From: Paenirhizobium selenitireducens ATCC BAA-1503
Lineage (GTDB): Bacteria > Pseudomonadota > Alphaproteobacteria > Rhizobiales > Rhizobiaceae
Assembly: GCF_000518785.1 (NCBI RefSeq)
Contig: NZ_JAEG01000001.1
Span: 372,001 to 436,000 of the forward strand
Direction: 5' to 3'
Length of the DNA stretch: 64,000 bases
The notes beneath the pieces were generated by a model, which saw nothing but the letters and a program-made list of their open reading frames with translations, was not told where the DNA came from and made no database searches. Of the stretch, positions 38,685-47,654 are shown one piece after another. The translations under genes were made by a program, and so were the position numbers. How positions within the stretch are numbered: position 1 is the stretch's first letter; the number at the start of each line of letters is the position of its first letter.

Positions 38685-38711
38685 GGTTCCTCCCCTTGAT
38701 TGAGGGGAAGC

Positions 38712-39206
38712 TTACAGGCTGCGATAGCCGCGGTCCAGATAGATGAGCGAGGCCTCGGGCGGGCCGAAATGCACGGCCTTGACCTCGCCGAACAGCACGG
38801 TATGGGTCGCCGTCACCTTGCTGTCGGTGACGCGGCAGTCGAAGGAGACAATCGCATCGGCAAGCACGGGTGCGCCGGTCACCAGCGCCTGCCATTCGGC
38901 CAGCGCGAACCGGTCGTCGGGCGCCAGTCCACCGAAGCCGGCAAAGGCATTGGCGAGCGCCTGATGATGCGCGCCAAGCGTATTCAGCGCGAAATAGCCG
39001 CTTTCAAAGAAGACCGCATTGTTCGCATTGCCGTTGTTGAGGCAGACGAGCAGGCTCGGCGGACGGTCGGACACCGAGCAGGCCGCCGTGATGGTGACGC
39101 CGCGTCTGACGCCCTCGTACTCGGTCGTGACGATCTGCACATGGCCGGCATAGCGGCTCATCGCTTCCCGGTAGACGACGGGGTCCATCTGCTGCGAGTT
39201 CAACAA
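38712..39206 (-). CDS. Flavin reductase family protein
   Basis: A 164-residue FMN-binding split-barrel protein like RutF/HpaC: YREAMSRYAGHVQIVTTEYEGVRRGVTITAACSVSDRPPSLLVCLN is the standard flavin site, with FALNTLGAHHQALANAFAG next and a C-terminal IYLDRGYRSL close to the RutF end. The TTG at 39206 has GGAGAAG six bases upstream and is preferred; ATG at 39188 lacks a site at the right distance. First gene of the Mo-maturation operon, 27 bp before the MoxR gene. Its link to that operon is inferred from position. Confidence 0.82.
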   Translation of the reverse strand: MLNSQQMDPVVYREAMSRYAGHVQIVTTEYEGVRRGVTITAACSVSDRPPSLLVCLNNGNANNAVFFESGYFALNTLGAHHQALANAFAGFGGLAPDDRFALAEWQALVTGAPVLADAIVSFDCRVTDSKVTATHTVLFGEVKAVHFGPPEASLIYLDRGYRSL

Positions 39207-39237
39207 TCTCTTCTCCGGGGTGCTTTCGCCCTTTTGG

Positions 39238-39256
39238 CATATTGACCGTCAATATG
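39238..39256. promoter_or_regulatory. Perfect palindrome, probable operator
   Basis: CATATTGACCGTCAATATG is a perfect 9+1+9 inverted repeat located between the divergent flavin reductase/Mo-maturation operon (left) and the binding-protein gene (right). Both halves contain TTGAC in outward orientation. It is 31 bp upstream of the flavin reductase TTG. Confidence 0.65.
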
Positions 39257-39392
39257 GCCTCCAAGGTTTACGTTTTCCACAACGCATCGGATTTTTCGCG
39301 CTTCCCAGCGACCGCGTTTGACGTTGCCGACCCCCGTCGCCTGCAGATAGGATGGCGCCGACCGTTCCGACGAACAGGAAGACAAGTCCGCC

Positions 39393-40472
39393 ATGCCCCG
39401 CCGAATGCTGCTGCCCGTCCTGTTCCTGCTGACCGCCGCCGCCCCGGCGCTGGCCGAGGGGCCGAAGATCGCGTTGGTCGCGCCCCAGACCGGCCCCTTC
39501 GCCATGCTCGGCAACCAGATGCGCGACGGCGCAAGCCTTGCGGCCAAAAAGCTCGGGCTGGAACTCGCTCTGATCGAGGAAAGCTGCGAGCCCGACAGCG
39601 GACCGGCCATTGCCCGGCAGGTGCAGGAATCGGGGTCGAAGGCGGCCATCGGCTTTCTCTGCTCGGAATCGCTCGACGGCGCCCTTGAGCCCCTGAAAGA
39701 CGCCGGCATTCCGGCCGTGACGCTCTCGGTGCGCTGGAAGGGCGTGATGGAAGACGCGCTGAAGAACGGCTGGCCGCTCTACCGCATGGCTCCGACGACC
39801 GACGACGAGGCCGAACGGCTGAGCGAAGTGATCCTGCGCGACTGGTCGGGTGCCGCCTTCGCCCTGATCGAGGACGGCACCATCCATGGCCGGGAGCTGA
39901 CCGAGACGATCCGCAACGCGCTGGAGGAGCGCGGCTTGAAGCCCGTCTTCACCGACACCTTCCGCCCCGGCCAGGAACAGCAGGTGGCGCTGGTGCGCCG
40001 GTTGAAGAAGGCCGGCGCGACGCATGTCTTCATCGGCGGCGACCGCACCGACGTCGCCATCATCGCCCGGGACGCAGCTGCCGAAAGTGCTGCCCTCACC
40101 CTGATGGGCGGGGAAGCGATGAATGCGGCGGACACGCCGGTCCCGCTGGCCGATGGCGTGCTGGCCGTGACCCTGCCCGACTATGCCGCCCTGCCGACCG
40201 CCGAGGGGGTCGTCGCAGAACTCAAGGCGGGGGGCACCGAACCGGAAGGCTACGTGCTGCCCGGCCATGCTGCGGTGACGGCCGTTGCCGAAGCAGCGGG
40301 TGCCGCCGGCGCGCTGTCCCTGCCCCTGGCGCAGGCGCTGGGCGAGGCGCATTTCGACACCGTCATCGGGCCGATCGCCTTCGATGAGCAACACGAACTG
40401 ACCGACAATCCCTATCGCCTGCTGGAATGGCGACAGGGCGCCTTCGTCGCCCCGCCGGCACCGGGCCAATAG
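39393..40472 (+). CDS. Periplasmic branched-chain amino-acid-type binding protein
   Basis: A 359-residue exported type-I periplasmic binding protein of the LivJ/Peripla_BP_6 family: signal peptide [21 protein letters not shown], then [29 protein letters not shown], the usual family start, and two cysteines (EESCEP, GFLCSE). No ABC permease or ATPase gene accompanies it, so it is an orphan: a receptor for a remote transporter or a sensor. Divergent from the Mo-maturation operon across the palindrome. Confidence 0.85.
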   Translation: MPRRMLLPVLFLLTAAAPALAEGPKIALVAPQTGPFAMLGNQMRDGASLAAKKLGLELALIEESCEPDSGPAIARQVQESGSKAAIGFLCSESLDGALEPLKDAGIPAVTLSVRWKGVMEDALKNGWPLYRMAPTTDDEAERLSEVILRDWSGAAFALIEDGTIHGRELTETIRNALEERGLKPVFTDTFRPGQEQQVALVRRLKKAGATHVFIGGDRTDVAIIARDAAAESAALTLMGGEAMNAADTPVPLADGVLAVTLPDYAALPTAEGVVAELKAGGTEPEGYVLPGHAAVTAVAEAAGAAGALSLPLAQALGEAHFDTVIGPIAFDEQHELTDNPYRLLEWRQGAFVAPPAPGQ

Positions 40473-40488
40473 GACGGATCGGCAGACC

Positions 40489-41253
40489 TCAGGACGAATA
40501 GGGCCAGAAGGCCTGGGTGAAGACCCCACCATCAACCCAGAGCGTCTGCCCGGTGACGTAAGCCGCCTGCGGGCCGGCGAGGAAGAGCACGGGGCCGGCG
40601 ATATCGGCCGGCGTTCCGACCCGGCGAAGCGGCGTGACGCGGCCCCAGGTCTCGGCATAGTCGGGCGCTTCGGCCCGCGTCCGTTCGGTTTCGATGGCGC
40701 CGGGTGCGACGCAGTTGACGCGGATGCCATGCGGTCCGAGTTCCACGGCCGACACCTTGGTGAACTGCTCGATGCCGCCCTTCGAGGCGGTGTAGTCGAC
40801 GAGGCCTGGGAAGGCGAGCTTGTTGCAGCCCGAACCGATATTGATGATCGCCCCGCCCTTGCCCGCCGCCACCATGCGCCGGCCCGCCTCGCGCGTATTG
40901 AGAAAGCAGCCCTTGAGATTGGTGCGGATGACCGCGTCCCAGCTTTCCTCGGACAGGTCGAGCAGCGGCGACCAGGTCTGAATGCCGGCATTGTTGACCA
41001 GCACGTCGGGGGCGTCGCCGAACCAGGCCGAGGCCTCGTCCATCAGTTGGGAAACCGACGCGGCATCGCCGACATCGGACTCGAAAGCCCGCGCCTGGCC
41101 GCCATTGGCCATAGCCTCGACCGCCACGGCTTCCGCAGCGTCCGGCGTATCCCGATGGGTAAACGCGACCTGATAGCCGGCCTCGACGAAGGCCGAAACC
41201 AGATGCCGCCCGATGCCGCTGCTGCCTCCGGTGATGATCGCATACCGTCCCAT
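40489..41253 (-). CDS. Short-chain dehydrogenase/reductase
   Basis: A 254-residue classical [11 protein letters not shown] cofactor loop (residues 8-15), NNAG, catalytic Ser in NIGSGCN and YTASK with the Tyr/Lys pair, then PGAIET. The third residue of the dinucleotide loop region (TH RDT) suggests NADP preference, an inference. Substrate unknown. The start at 41253 has a GAGGAG site; an ATG 5 codons upstream is less likely. Monocistronic, convergent with the binding-protein gene (16 bp apart). Confidence 0.88.
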   Translation of the reverse strand: MGRYAIITGGSSGIGRHLVSAFVEAGYQVAFTHRDTPDAAEAVAVEAMANGGQARAFESDVGDAASVSQLMDEASAWFGDAPDVLVNNAGIQTWSPLLDLSEESWDAVIRTNLKGCFLNTREAGRRMVAAGKGGAIINIGSGCNKLAFPGLVDYTASKGGIEQFTKVSAVELGPHGIRVNCVAPGAIETERTRAEAPDYAETWGRVTPLRRVGTPADIAGPVLFLAGPQAAYVTGQTLWVDGGVFTQAFWPYSS

Positions 41254-41424
41254 TGCGCGTCTCCTCACTGCGTTTGCTGTGGCCCAGAAGTGAACAAGCC
41301 TCGATCCGGGGTCAAGGGGCGAGTGCTTCGGGGCAGACCTTCGCAGTGTTGCCGGGGGTGCGAGGCGGTGCTATGGGCTGGCCGAAACGCGCCCCGAACC
41401 GCTGGACATCCCGGAGTTTTGCCC

Positions 41425-42102
41425 ATGACCCGCCCCCTGCTGATCGCCCCTTCGATCCTTGCCGCCAATTTCGCCAAGCTCGGCCAGGAAGTGGCCGACG
41501 TCGTCGAAGCCGGCGCCGACTGGATCCATCTCGACGTCATGGATGGCCATTTCGTGCCGAACATCTCCTACGGTCCGGCCGTCATCAAGGCGCTGCGCCC
41601 CTACACCAAGGCGGTGTTCGACTGCCACCTGATGATCTCGCCGGCCGATCCCTTCCTCGAAGCCTTCGCCGATGCCGGCTGCGACGTGATCACCGTGCAT
41701 GCGGAAGCCGGTCCCCACCTGCACCGCTCGCTGCAGAAGATCCGCTCGCTCGGCAAGAAGGCCGGTGTCTCGCTCAATCCGGCGACCCCCGTCTCGGTCC
41801 TGGAAAACGTCCTCGATGATCTCGACCTGATCCTCATCATGAGCGTCAACCCCGGCTTCGGCGGCCAGAAGTTCATCCCCCAGGCGACCGCCAAGCTCGC
41901 CCAGGCCAACATGCTGATCGGCAACCGCCCGATCGACCTGGAGGTCGACGGCGGCGTCACGGCCGAGACGGCTCCGCTCGTCACCGCCGCCGGCGCCAAT
42001 GTCCTGGTCGCCGGATCGGCCGTCTACAAGGGCGAAGGCGTTGACGACTACCGCAAAACGGTCGACACTTTGAAAAAAGCTGCACTGGAGGGGCGTCGTT
42101 GA
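41425..42102 (+). CDS. rpe: Ribulose-phosphate 3-epimerase
   Basis: Interconverts ribulose 5-phosphate and xylulose 5-phosphate in the pentose-phosphate pathway. The 225-residue TIM barrel has [26 protein letters not shown] with metal ligands, [18 protein letters not shown] and EVDGGV. Stop codon overlaps the TTG start of the next gene (TTGA), giving a coupled rpe-DUF2259-membrane protein unit that runs into purB 60 bp later. Confidence 0.95.
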   Translation: MTRPLLIAPSILAANFAKLGQEVADVVEAGADWIHLDVMDGHFVPNISYGPAVIKALRPYTKAVFDCHLMISPADPFLEAFADAGCDVITVHAEAGPHLHRSLQKIRSLGKKAGVSLNPATPVSVLENVLDDLDLILIMSVNPGFGGQKFIPQATAKLAQANMLIGNRPIDLEVDGGVTAETAPLVTAAGANVLVAGSAVYKGEGVDDYRKTVDTLKKAALEGRR

Positions 42103-42830
42103 CAAAATTGCGGACATGGCTCGGGGCGGCCACGGCGATGATCTTCGCCGCCGCACCGGCCGTGGCCGGCGATATCGCGGCGGTTCAGTCGATCGGCTTT
42201 TCCGATGACGGCAGCGTCTACGCCTTCGAGGAATACGGAATCCAGGACGGTTCCGGCTTTCCCTATTCCAACATCTATGTGATCGACACGGTCAAGGACG
42301 CCTATTTGCCGGGCACGCCGATCCGCATCCGTCTCGACGACGAGAACGCCGGCCTGTCCGATGCGCGCCGGGCGGCGATGGACAAGGCACAGCCGCTCAT
42401 CGGAAAATACGAACTCGGCGACAATCCCGGCAGTCTGGTCGCCTTCAATCCGGTGAGCGAGGTGGGCGTGGAGAAACACGAACTGCGCTATGTGGAATAT
42501 CCGGCCGACCCGGCCTTCGGACAGGCCTATACGCTGAAGATCGAGGAATTCTCCGTCGCGCCGGCCGGCTTCTGCGTCGGCCAGGTCGATGCGCTGGCCG
42601 CCTTCCGCCTGAAGATGACGGAAAAGGACGGGAGCCCGGCTGACGAACTGGTCTACGAGGACAAGAGCGTGCCGGCCAGTCGCGGCTGCACTGTCGGCTA
42701 TCGCCTCGGCGGCGCGGTCACCTATTCGCCGCTCGGCGGAGCGGCCCTGCACATGGCGCTGGTCAACGTGCTCAGCCGCGGCTTCGAAGGCAATGACGGC
42801 CGCTGGATCGCCGTCCCGGTCCGCCCGTGA
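42099..42830 (+). CDS. DUF2259 secreted protein
   Basis: A 243-residue exported protein: signal peptide [24 protein letters not shown], then [41 protein letters not shown], the family signature of DUF2259 (predicted secreted proteins). Two cysteines (GFCVG, RGCTV) may form a disulfide. Function unknown. It starts at a TTG that overlaps the rpe stop by four bases and is preceded by GGAGGGG, so it is translated by coupling. It overlaps the next gene by 4 bp. Confidence 0.82.
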   Translation: MTKLRTWLGAATAMIFAAAPAVAGDIAAVQSIGFSDDGSVYAFEEYGIQDGSGFPYSNIYVIDTVKDAYLPGTPIRIRLDDENAGLSDARRAAMDKAQPLIGKYELGDNPGSLVAFNPVSEVGVEKHELRYVEYPADPAFGQAYTLKIEEFSVAPAGFCVGQVDALAAFRLKMTEKDGSPADELVYEDKSVPASRGCTVGYRLGGAVTYSPLGGAALHMALVNVLSRGFEGNDGRWIAVPVRP

Positions 42831-43354
42831 CGCTGCATTCGCCCGATCCCCGACCCACCTTCGGATTTCGCGCACGCCTCGCCGCAAGCCGGCCGCCGAT
42901 CGCCGAATGGCTGTTCGGCGCGCTGCTCTGGGGCTTGCTCATCGCCCTGTCGGTCACTTTCTCCGCCTATGGCCTGCACCGCCTGCCGGGGAGCCACAGG
43001 GCGATCGTCCTCGGCCTGTATTTCACCGGTGCTGCCCTCGGCTGGATCGCCGCCCTGCCGCTCGTGCGCTTTGCCAGCCTCGCCCGGCCGCCCGAGACGC
43101 GCTTTGCCGCGGCCTTCCTGTTCCTCGGTGCCGGCACCGCGGCCTTGACCGCGCTGCTCTTTGCCCTGCACTACCGGCAATTCTATGCGCAGTGGCACCA
43201 GCCGTTCGGCACGGTGATCTGGTTCTTCCAGTTCGCCTTTACCTCCGCCTCCGCCGTCTATCAGTTCGCCGTGCTCGGCATCCGCCACTATCTGCCCTTT
43301 GGCCTGATCCTGCTGATCGGCGCCAGCATCCTTCATGCGCGCCGCAGCCGTTGA
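42827..43354 (+). CDS. Hypothetical four-helix membrane protein
   Basis: A 175-residue protein with four hydrophobic segments at about residues 27-50, 60-80, 93-112 and 128-170, and a short basic C-terminus. No family motif recognised. It begins with GTG within the previous gene's stop (GTGA overlap), which sets the start. Its context is the rpe-DUF2259 unit upstream of purB; the function cannot be inferred. Confidence 0.7.
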   Translation: MTLHSPDPRPTFGFRARLAASRPPIAEWLFGALLWGLLIALSVTFSAYGLHRLPGSHRAIVLGLYFTGAALGWIAALPLVRFASLARPPETRFAAAFLFLGAGTAALTALLFALHYRQFYAQWHQPFGTVIWFFQFAFTSASAVYQFAVLGIRHYLPFGLILLIGASILHARRSR

Positions 43355-43413
43355 GATTGCCGCCCGTCTTTGCTAAAGCGACGCCAACTCCAGCCGTAAA
43401 GTGAGAACGTCCG

Positions 43414-44715
<1,302 letters not shown>

Positions 44716-44729
44716 TCCTTTCGAACTGC

Positions 44730-44765
44730 GACCGGCGTGCAGATGCATGCCGGTCGGCTTCTCTT
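44730..44765 (+). terminator. Probable purB terminator
   Basis: GACCGGC (44730-44736) pairs with GCCGGTC (44749-44755); the loop can extend the stem (TGCA/TGCA). The tail is only moderately T-rich (GGCTTCTCTT). It lies between convergent genes and could serve purB. Confidence 0.55.
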
Positions 44766-44795
44766 GATACGCGTCCGGAACGAAGCTTCCTAGGC

Positions 44796-45266
44796 TTAGG
44801 AGGACCCGGCGGCCTTTGCCCTCTTCTCCTCGCCGCCGTCCTGCTCCATCGCCTCCTCGACATGGCGCTCGACCTCCTCGAGCCGCTCGCCGCGCGCGGC
44901 GCCGTCCGCCACGGCCGCCTTCGCCAACAGCCGGTTGAGCTTCTTCAACTCGTTTTCATCGAGGCTTTCGATGCCGATGAAATGGTTCTGGGCGCCCTGG
45001 CTGGTGAGGATCAGTTCGTCGAGCTTGGTCTGGATGGCGCGGGTATCGCGCATCTGCGCGTTCTGCAGGATGAACACCATCAGGAAGGTGATGAGCGTCG
45101 CGCCGGTGCTGGCGAGCGCCTGCCATGTGCTGGAATAGCCGAAATAGGGTCCCGTCAGCGCCCAGAGACAGAGCAAGCCGAGCGCGGCGAAGAAGATCGT
45201 CGGGCGACCGGACCATTCGGACACCGCCGAAGCAAAACGGGCAAAGACATTCACGCGGTCGGCCAT
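44796..45266 (-). CDS. Low-affinity iron permease family protein
   Basis: A 156-residue membrane protein with the low-affinity iron permease domain: FARFASAVSEWSGRPTIFFAALGLLCLWALTGPYFGYSSTWQ, then TLITFLMVFILQNAQMRDTRAIQTKLDELI, two hydrophobic segments around residues 23-42 and 55-70, followed by a soluble acidic coiled-coil tail. Bacterial members lack a demonstrated iron transport role. Divergent from a ferric-reductase-like gene, so an iron link is attractive but unproven. Confidence 0.85.
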   Translation of the reverse strand: MADRVNVFARFASAVSEWSGRPTIFFAALGLLCLWALTGPYFGYSSTWQALASTGATLITFLMVFILQNAQMRDTRAIQTKLDELILTSQGAQNHFIGIESLDENELKKLNRLLAKAAVADGAARGERLEEVERHVEEAMEQDGGEEKRAKAAGSS

Positions 45267-45332
45267 CGCTCACTCCCTGCGAAAGGTGCAGAGTAACGCG
45301 CGCATCTTGCGATGGTTCCCGGCGGCCGGCAT

Positions 45333-45380
45333 CACGTGTCACGTGTCACGTTGACTTGGCGCTGCTTCGCCGGCAACTAT
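45333..45380 (+). promoter_or_regulatory. Putative promoter with three heptamer repeats
   Basis: Three consecutive heptamers CACGTGT, CACGTGT, CACGTTG (45333-45353) run into TTGACT (45351-45356), followed after 18 nt by AACTAT (45375-45380). This fits a sigma-70 promoter for the plus-strand gene at 45447, with a repeated site touching the -35 element. Confidence 0.45.
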
Positions 45381-45446
45381 CCTTCTACACATAGACGATC
45401 CTATATGCATGACCGTTGCGCGGCACCGGATGGAACAGGGGAAAGC

Positions 45447-46901
45447 ATGGCACGATCCGCACAGCCGCAACCCTGGGCCTTTTCCGGCCGATCGCTCGCC
45501 GCTCTTTATCTGATCCTGACGGCCGGCCCCGTCCTCCTCGCGTCGTTCAGCGGCGGCCTCAACTCGCCGACCGTCTACCCCGTTCTGGCCCGCGCCACCG
45601 GTGTCGCGGCGCTGGCGATGTTCATGATGCAGTTCGCCACCTCCGGTCGCTTCGAGGTGATTTCGGGCCGGATCGGCCTCGACCGCACCATGGGTTTTCA
45701 CCGCCTCGCGGCGGTGGGCGCTCTGTGGATGATCCTGCTGCACGTGGCCTTCTTCTTGTTCAGAGGAAGGGACGGCAGCCTCGACGTGCTCTGGCAGCGC
45801 CTGGTGCTGTACATGACCACGCCCGACCTCGCATCCGGCATCGTGGCGGCAGGGCTGGCCGTGATCCTCGTCCTCACCGGCAAGCATCTGCGCGGACGGA
45901 TCATTCCCTACCAGGCCTGGCGGATCGGTCATGGGCTACTAGCCGTGGCTCTCGTCGCGCTGTCATTGCAGCACGCCTTCACCCATGCGCGCTTCATGGC
46001 CGATCCCTTCGGCGCCACCGCCATCCTCGCGGTCGCGCTGCTCGCGCTGTCATCGCTTCTCGTGGTCTATGTCCTGCGGCCGCTCCAGGCTTTCCGCCCC
46101 GGCTTCAAGGTCGAATCCGCCCGCTTGCTCAGCCCGACCGTGGCCGAACTGGTGCTGACGACGGACCGGCCGGATCGTTTCTCCTTCGCGGCCGGCCAGT
46201 TCGGCTGGCTGACCATCGGCCGGCGCCATACGGTCACCGACAATCCCTTTTCCATCGCCTCGGCCCCGTCCGATCTGCCGCGCCTGCGCTTCCTCATCCG
46301 CAATGCCGGCGACATGACGGCTGCCGTGCCTCACTTGGCTCCGGGAATGCCGGTCGGCGTCGACGGGCCGCATGGCAGCTTCACGCTCCACGAGGCCGGC
46401 TCCGGGCCTCTGCTGCTGCTGGCCGGCGGCATCGGCATCGCGCCGGTGATGAGCCTCCTGGGCGAACTCGCCGCCGCGCGCGACATTAGACCGATCCGCC
46501 TGATCGCCGGCGCGCGCACTCCACGGGATCATGTCGCTCGCGAGGAAATCCCGGCGTTGATGGCCGGGCTGGATTTTCAGGCCATCTTCCTCGCGGATCG
46601 TGGCGGCGACGGCGAAAGCTGCGAAATCGGTGCCTGCAGCCCCGATCACATCAGACGGGTGCTCCAGGGGCTGGACCCCGGGGAAACGACAGCCTTTGTC
46701 TGCGGTCCGCCGCCGATGATGGAAAGCGCCGTGGCGATCCTGCTCGAAGCCGGTCTGCCGCTCGACGGCATCGTCATGGAACGCTTCGACTTCGACGCCG
46801 GCAATGACGCGGTCTGCCATGCGGTCCGTCGGCGCTTCCTCGCCCTCATGGCCACGGTCTTTGCCAGCGTGCTGTCCGTGGCCCTCATCGCCGCCGCCTA
46901 G
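45447..46901 (+). CDS. Ferric-reductase/NOX-like membrane flavoprotein
   Basis: A 484-residue protein with a membrane half (five to six hydrophobic segments, residues about 15-225, with paired histidines in MGFHRLAAVGALWMILLHVAF and IGHGLLAVALVALSLQHAF typical of haem ligation) and a reductase half: NPFSIASAP (FAD), LLLAGGIGIAPVMSLL (NAD(P)) and VCGPPPMM. An extra hydrophobic segment ends the protein (FLALMATVFASVLSVALIA). It should move electrons from NAD(P)H across the membrane; acceptor unknown. A GGGGAAAG site precedes ATG 45447. Confidence 0.8.
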   Translation: MARSAQPQPWAFSGRSLAALYLILTAGPVLLASFSGGLNSPTVYPVLARATGVAALAMFMMQFATSGRFEVISGRIGLDRTMGFHRLAAVGALWMILLHVAFFLFRGRDGSLDVLWQRLVLYMTTPDLASGIVAAGLAVILVLTGKHLRGRIIPYQAWRIGHGLLAVALVALSLQHAFTHARFMADPFGATAILAVALLALSSLLVVYVLRPLQAFRPGFKVESARLLSPTVAELVLTTDRPDRFSFAAGQFGWLTIGRRHTVTDNPFSIASAPSDLPRLRFLIRNAGDMTAAVPHLAPGMPVGVDGPHGSFTLHEAGSGPLLLLAGGIGIAPVMSLLGELAAARDIRPIRLIAGARTPRDHVAREEIPALMAGLDFQAIFLADRGGDGESCEIGACSPDHIRRVLQGLDPGETTAFVCGPPPMMESAVAILLEAGLPLDGIVMERFDFDAGNDAVCHAVRRRFLALMATVFASVLSVALIAAA

Positions 46902-46987
46902 CAGGATCCCGCGCAGCAGGATTTTTGCCGGGCCGGACAAGGCGCAACCCCTTGACGTGCGGGCGCTTCGACAGCAGATAAGGCGAC

Positions 46988-47536
46988 ATGAAAGCATCCG
47001 ACGCCGACATCCTCATGATTCCGGGTTACACCAATTCCGGACCCGATCACTGGCAAACGCGCTGGCAGTCGCGGCTGTCGACCGCGCGCCGCGTCGAACA
47101 GGCGGAATGGTCGAAGCCGGTGCGCGAGGACTGGGTTGCCCGCCTGATCGAAGAGGTCAATGCCTCGACCAGGCCGGTGGTGCTGGTCGCCCATTCGCTC
47201 GGTGTGCCGACGCTGATCCATGCGGTGCCGCACATCGCCGACAAGGTTGCCGGCGCTTTCCTGGTCGCTCCGCCGGATGTCGCCAATCCGGCGATCCGTC
47301 CCAAGCACCTGATGACCTTCGGCCCCTACCCGCGCGAACCGCTGCCCTTTCCGTCGATCACCGTCGCCAGCCGCAATGACCCCTTCGGCACCTACGAGCA
47401 CGCGGACGACATCGCCAATGCCTGGGGTTCGCTGCTGGTCGATGCGGGCGAGTCGGGCCACATCAACGCGGACTCCGGCCACGGCCCCTGGCCGGAAGGC
47501 ACCATGGTCTTCGCCCAGTTCCTGAGCCGGCTATAG
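46988..47536 (+). CDS. RBBP9/YdeN-type alpha/beta hydrolase
   Basis: A 182-residue small serine hydrolase of the RBBP9/YdeN family: ILMIPGYTNSGPDHWQTRWQ at the N-terminus, nucleophile VAHSLG (about residue 69), SRNDPFG (acid, about 127) and ESGHINADSGHGPWPEG (His, about 155). The HINADSGHG.WPEG motif is diagnostic. Physiological substrate unknown. Monocistronic, 86 bp after the flavoprotein gene. Confidence 0.9.
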   Translation: MKASDADILMIPGYTNSGPDHWQTRWQSRLSTARRVEQAEWSKPVREDWVARLIEEVNASTRPVVLVAHSLGVPTLIHAVPHIADKVAGAFLVAPPDVANPAIRPKHLMTFGPYPREPLPFPSITVASRNDPFGTYEHADDIANAWGSLLVDAGESGHINADSGHGPWPEGTMVFAQFLSRL

Positions 47537-47583
47537 GGCCGCGGCGCTTTGTCCCACCATGAGACCTTGTCGCCGCCTCTCCA

Positions 47584-47598
47584 TTAAGCCGACCTTAA
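47584..47598. promoter_or_regulatory. CtrA-type binding site
   Basis: TTAAGCCGACCTTAA is an exact TTAA-N7-TTAA match to the alphaproteobacterial CtrA consensus, located 57 bp upstream of the GGDEF-EAL gene in sequence clearly less GC-rich than the surroundings. Confidence 0.55.
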
Positions 47599-47654
47599 TT
47601 CTCGATATCTACCATAGCGCGCAACTCGAAATTGATTTTTCGAAAGAGTAGCCG

